Source: Candidatus Zixiibacteriota bacterium
GTDB lineage: Bacteria > Zixibacteria > MSB-5A5 > WJJR01
Length of the DNA stretch: 5,279 nucleotides
Assembly (NCBI GenBank): GCA_020058315.1
Contig: JAGVEK010000541.1
Coordinates: forward strand, 1-5,279
Direction: 5' to 3'
The notes beneath the pieces were generated by a model. It searched no databases. It was given only the letters and a program-made list of their open reading frames with translations, and was not told where the DNA came from. This document shows positions 5,128 through 5,279 of this stretch, in pieces. Position 1 is the stretch's first letter, and each line of letters starts with the position of its first letter. Position numbers and translations under genes: made by a program.

Positions 5128-5279
5128 TCAGATGGTTGCCAGCGCCTGTTCAGCTATCTCCTTTACCCGACAAGTGAGCAGTTTCCGGTCCAGGTAGAGC
5201 TTAACCTGCGTGTTGTCGGCCAAAAGAGTTTCGATCTGTGGGCGGCTTTCTTTTGCCCCAAGCGATCCCATTGTCCAGG
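5128..5279 (-). CDS. C-terminal end of an unidentified protein with a HEAT-repeat-like tail (partial)
   Basis: This frame is open from the window edge to TGA at 5130-5128, giving about 49 codons, so the gene probably begins outside the window; an internal ATG at 5271 could alternatively start a 47-aa ORF. The visible part contains MGSLGAKESRPQIETLLADN, followed by LYLDRKLLTC and RVKEIAEQALATI. The spacing of small and leucine residues (xLGAKESRPxIETLLxDN...VKEIAEQALAxI) resembles the two-helix HEAT/PBS-lyase repeat, with a short insert between the helices. I do not recognise the full protein. It is co-oriented with the hsdM operon and ends 168 bp upstream of it. It could belong to the same island or be an unrelated flanking gene. 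Confidence 0.5.
   Translation of the reverse strand, partial: WTMGSLGAKESRPQIETLLADNTQVKLYLDRKLLTCRVKEIAEQALATI

Overview
The window is a defence/accessory-type locus in which every gene I can support lies on the minus strand, so transcription runs from high to low coordinates. The organism is a bacterium. Family composition (type I methyltransferase subunits, a HigBA-like module, a protein of the kind seen beside restriction-modification genes) and a GC-rich core flanked by AT-richer junctions would suit a Gram-negative environmental or anaerobic lineage carrying a mobile defence island, but I cannot name the taxon.

Layout in transcription order. (1) At the right edge is the 3' end of an unrecognised gene (about 5279-5128) with a HEAT-repeat-like C-terminus. 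(2) A 168-bp AT-richer gap carries a plausible promoter (4993-5020). (3) A compact operon follows: hsdM copy 1 (4959-3463, 498 aa), a PD-(D/E)XK nuclease-like gene (3466-2683) split by a one-base frameshift, and hsdM copy 2 (2686-1190, also 498 aa). Each junction is a 4-nt ATGA overlap. A third ATGA overlap, with a good Shine-Dalgarno, leads from hsdM copy 2 into a 67-codon remnant (1193-993). This remnant resembles the C-terminal winged-helix domain of Fic-like or AlbA/RecG-like (COG2865) regulators, carries one in-frame stop, and loses its family resemblance near base 1040. (4) From there a HigBA-like toxin-antitoxin module takes over. A perfect 9-bp inverted repeat precedes a RelE/HigB-type toxin (980-633), which overlaps by 8 nt a HigA-type antitoxin (640 to beyond base 1). 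The antitoxin continues past its HTH domain toward an expected ImmA/IrrE-like domain outside the window.

How the genes may work together. Both HsdM proteins keep the AdoMet-binding and catalytic motifs of N6-adenine methyltransferases but belong to visibly different subfamilies. No specificity subunit (HsdS) or motor/nuclease subunit (HsdR) lies in the window. The unit here is therefore M1, nuclease-like protein, M2, with the usual partners elsewhere, lost, or replaced. The frameshift, the nonsense codon and the truncated regulator all point to a partly decayed restriction-modification island with a toxin-antitoxin cassette at its downstream edge. The M1/PD-(D/E)XK/M2 arrangement is the most interesting feature; whether it is a functional system cannot be decided from this window.
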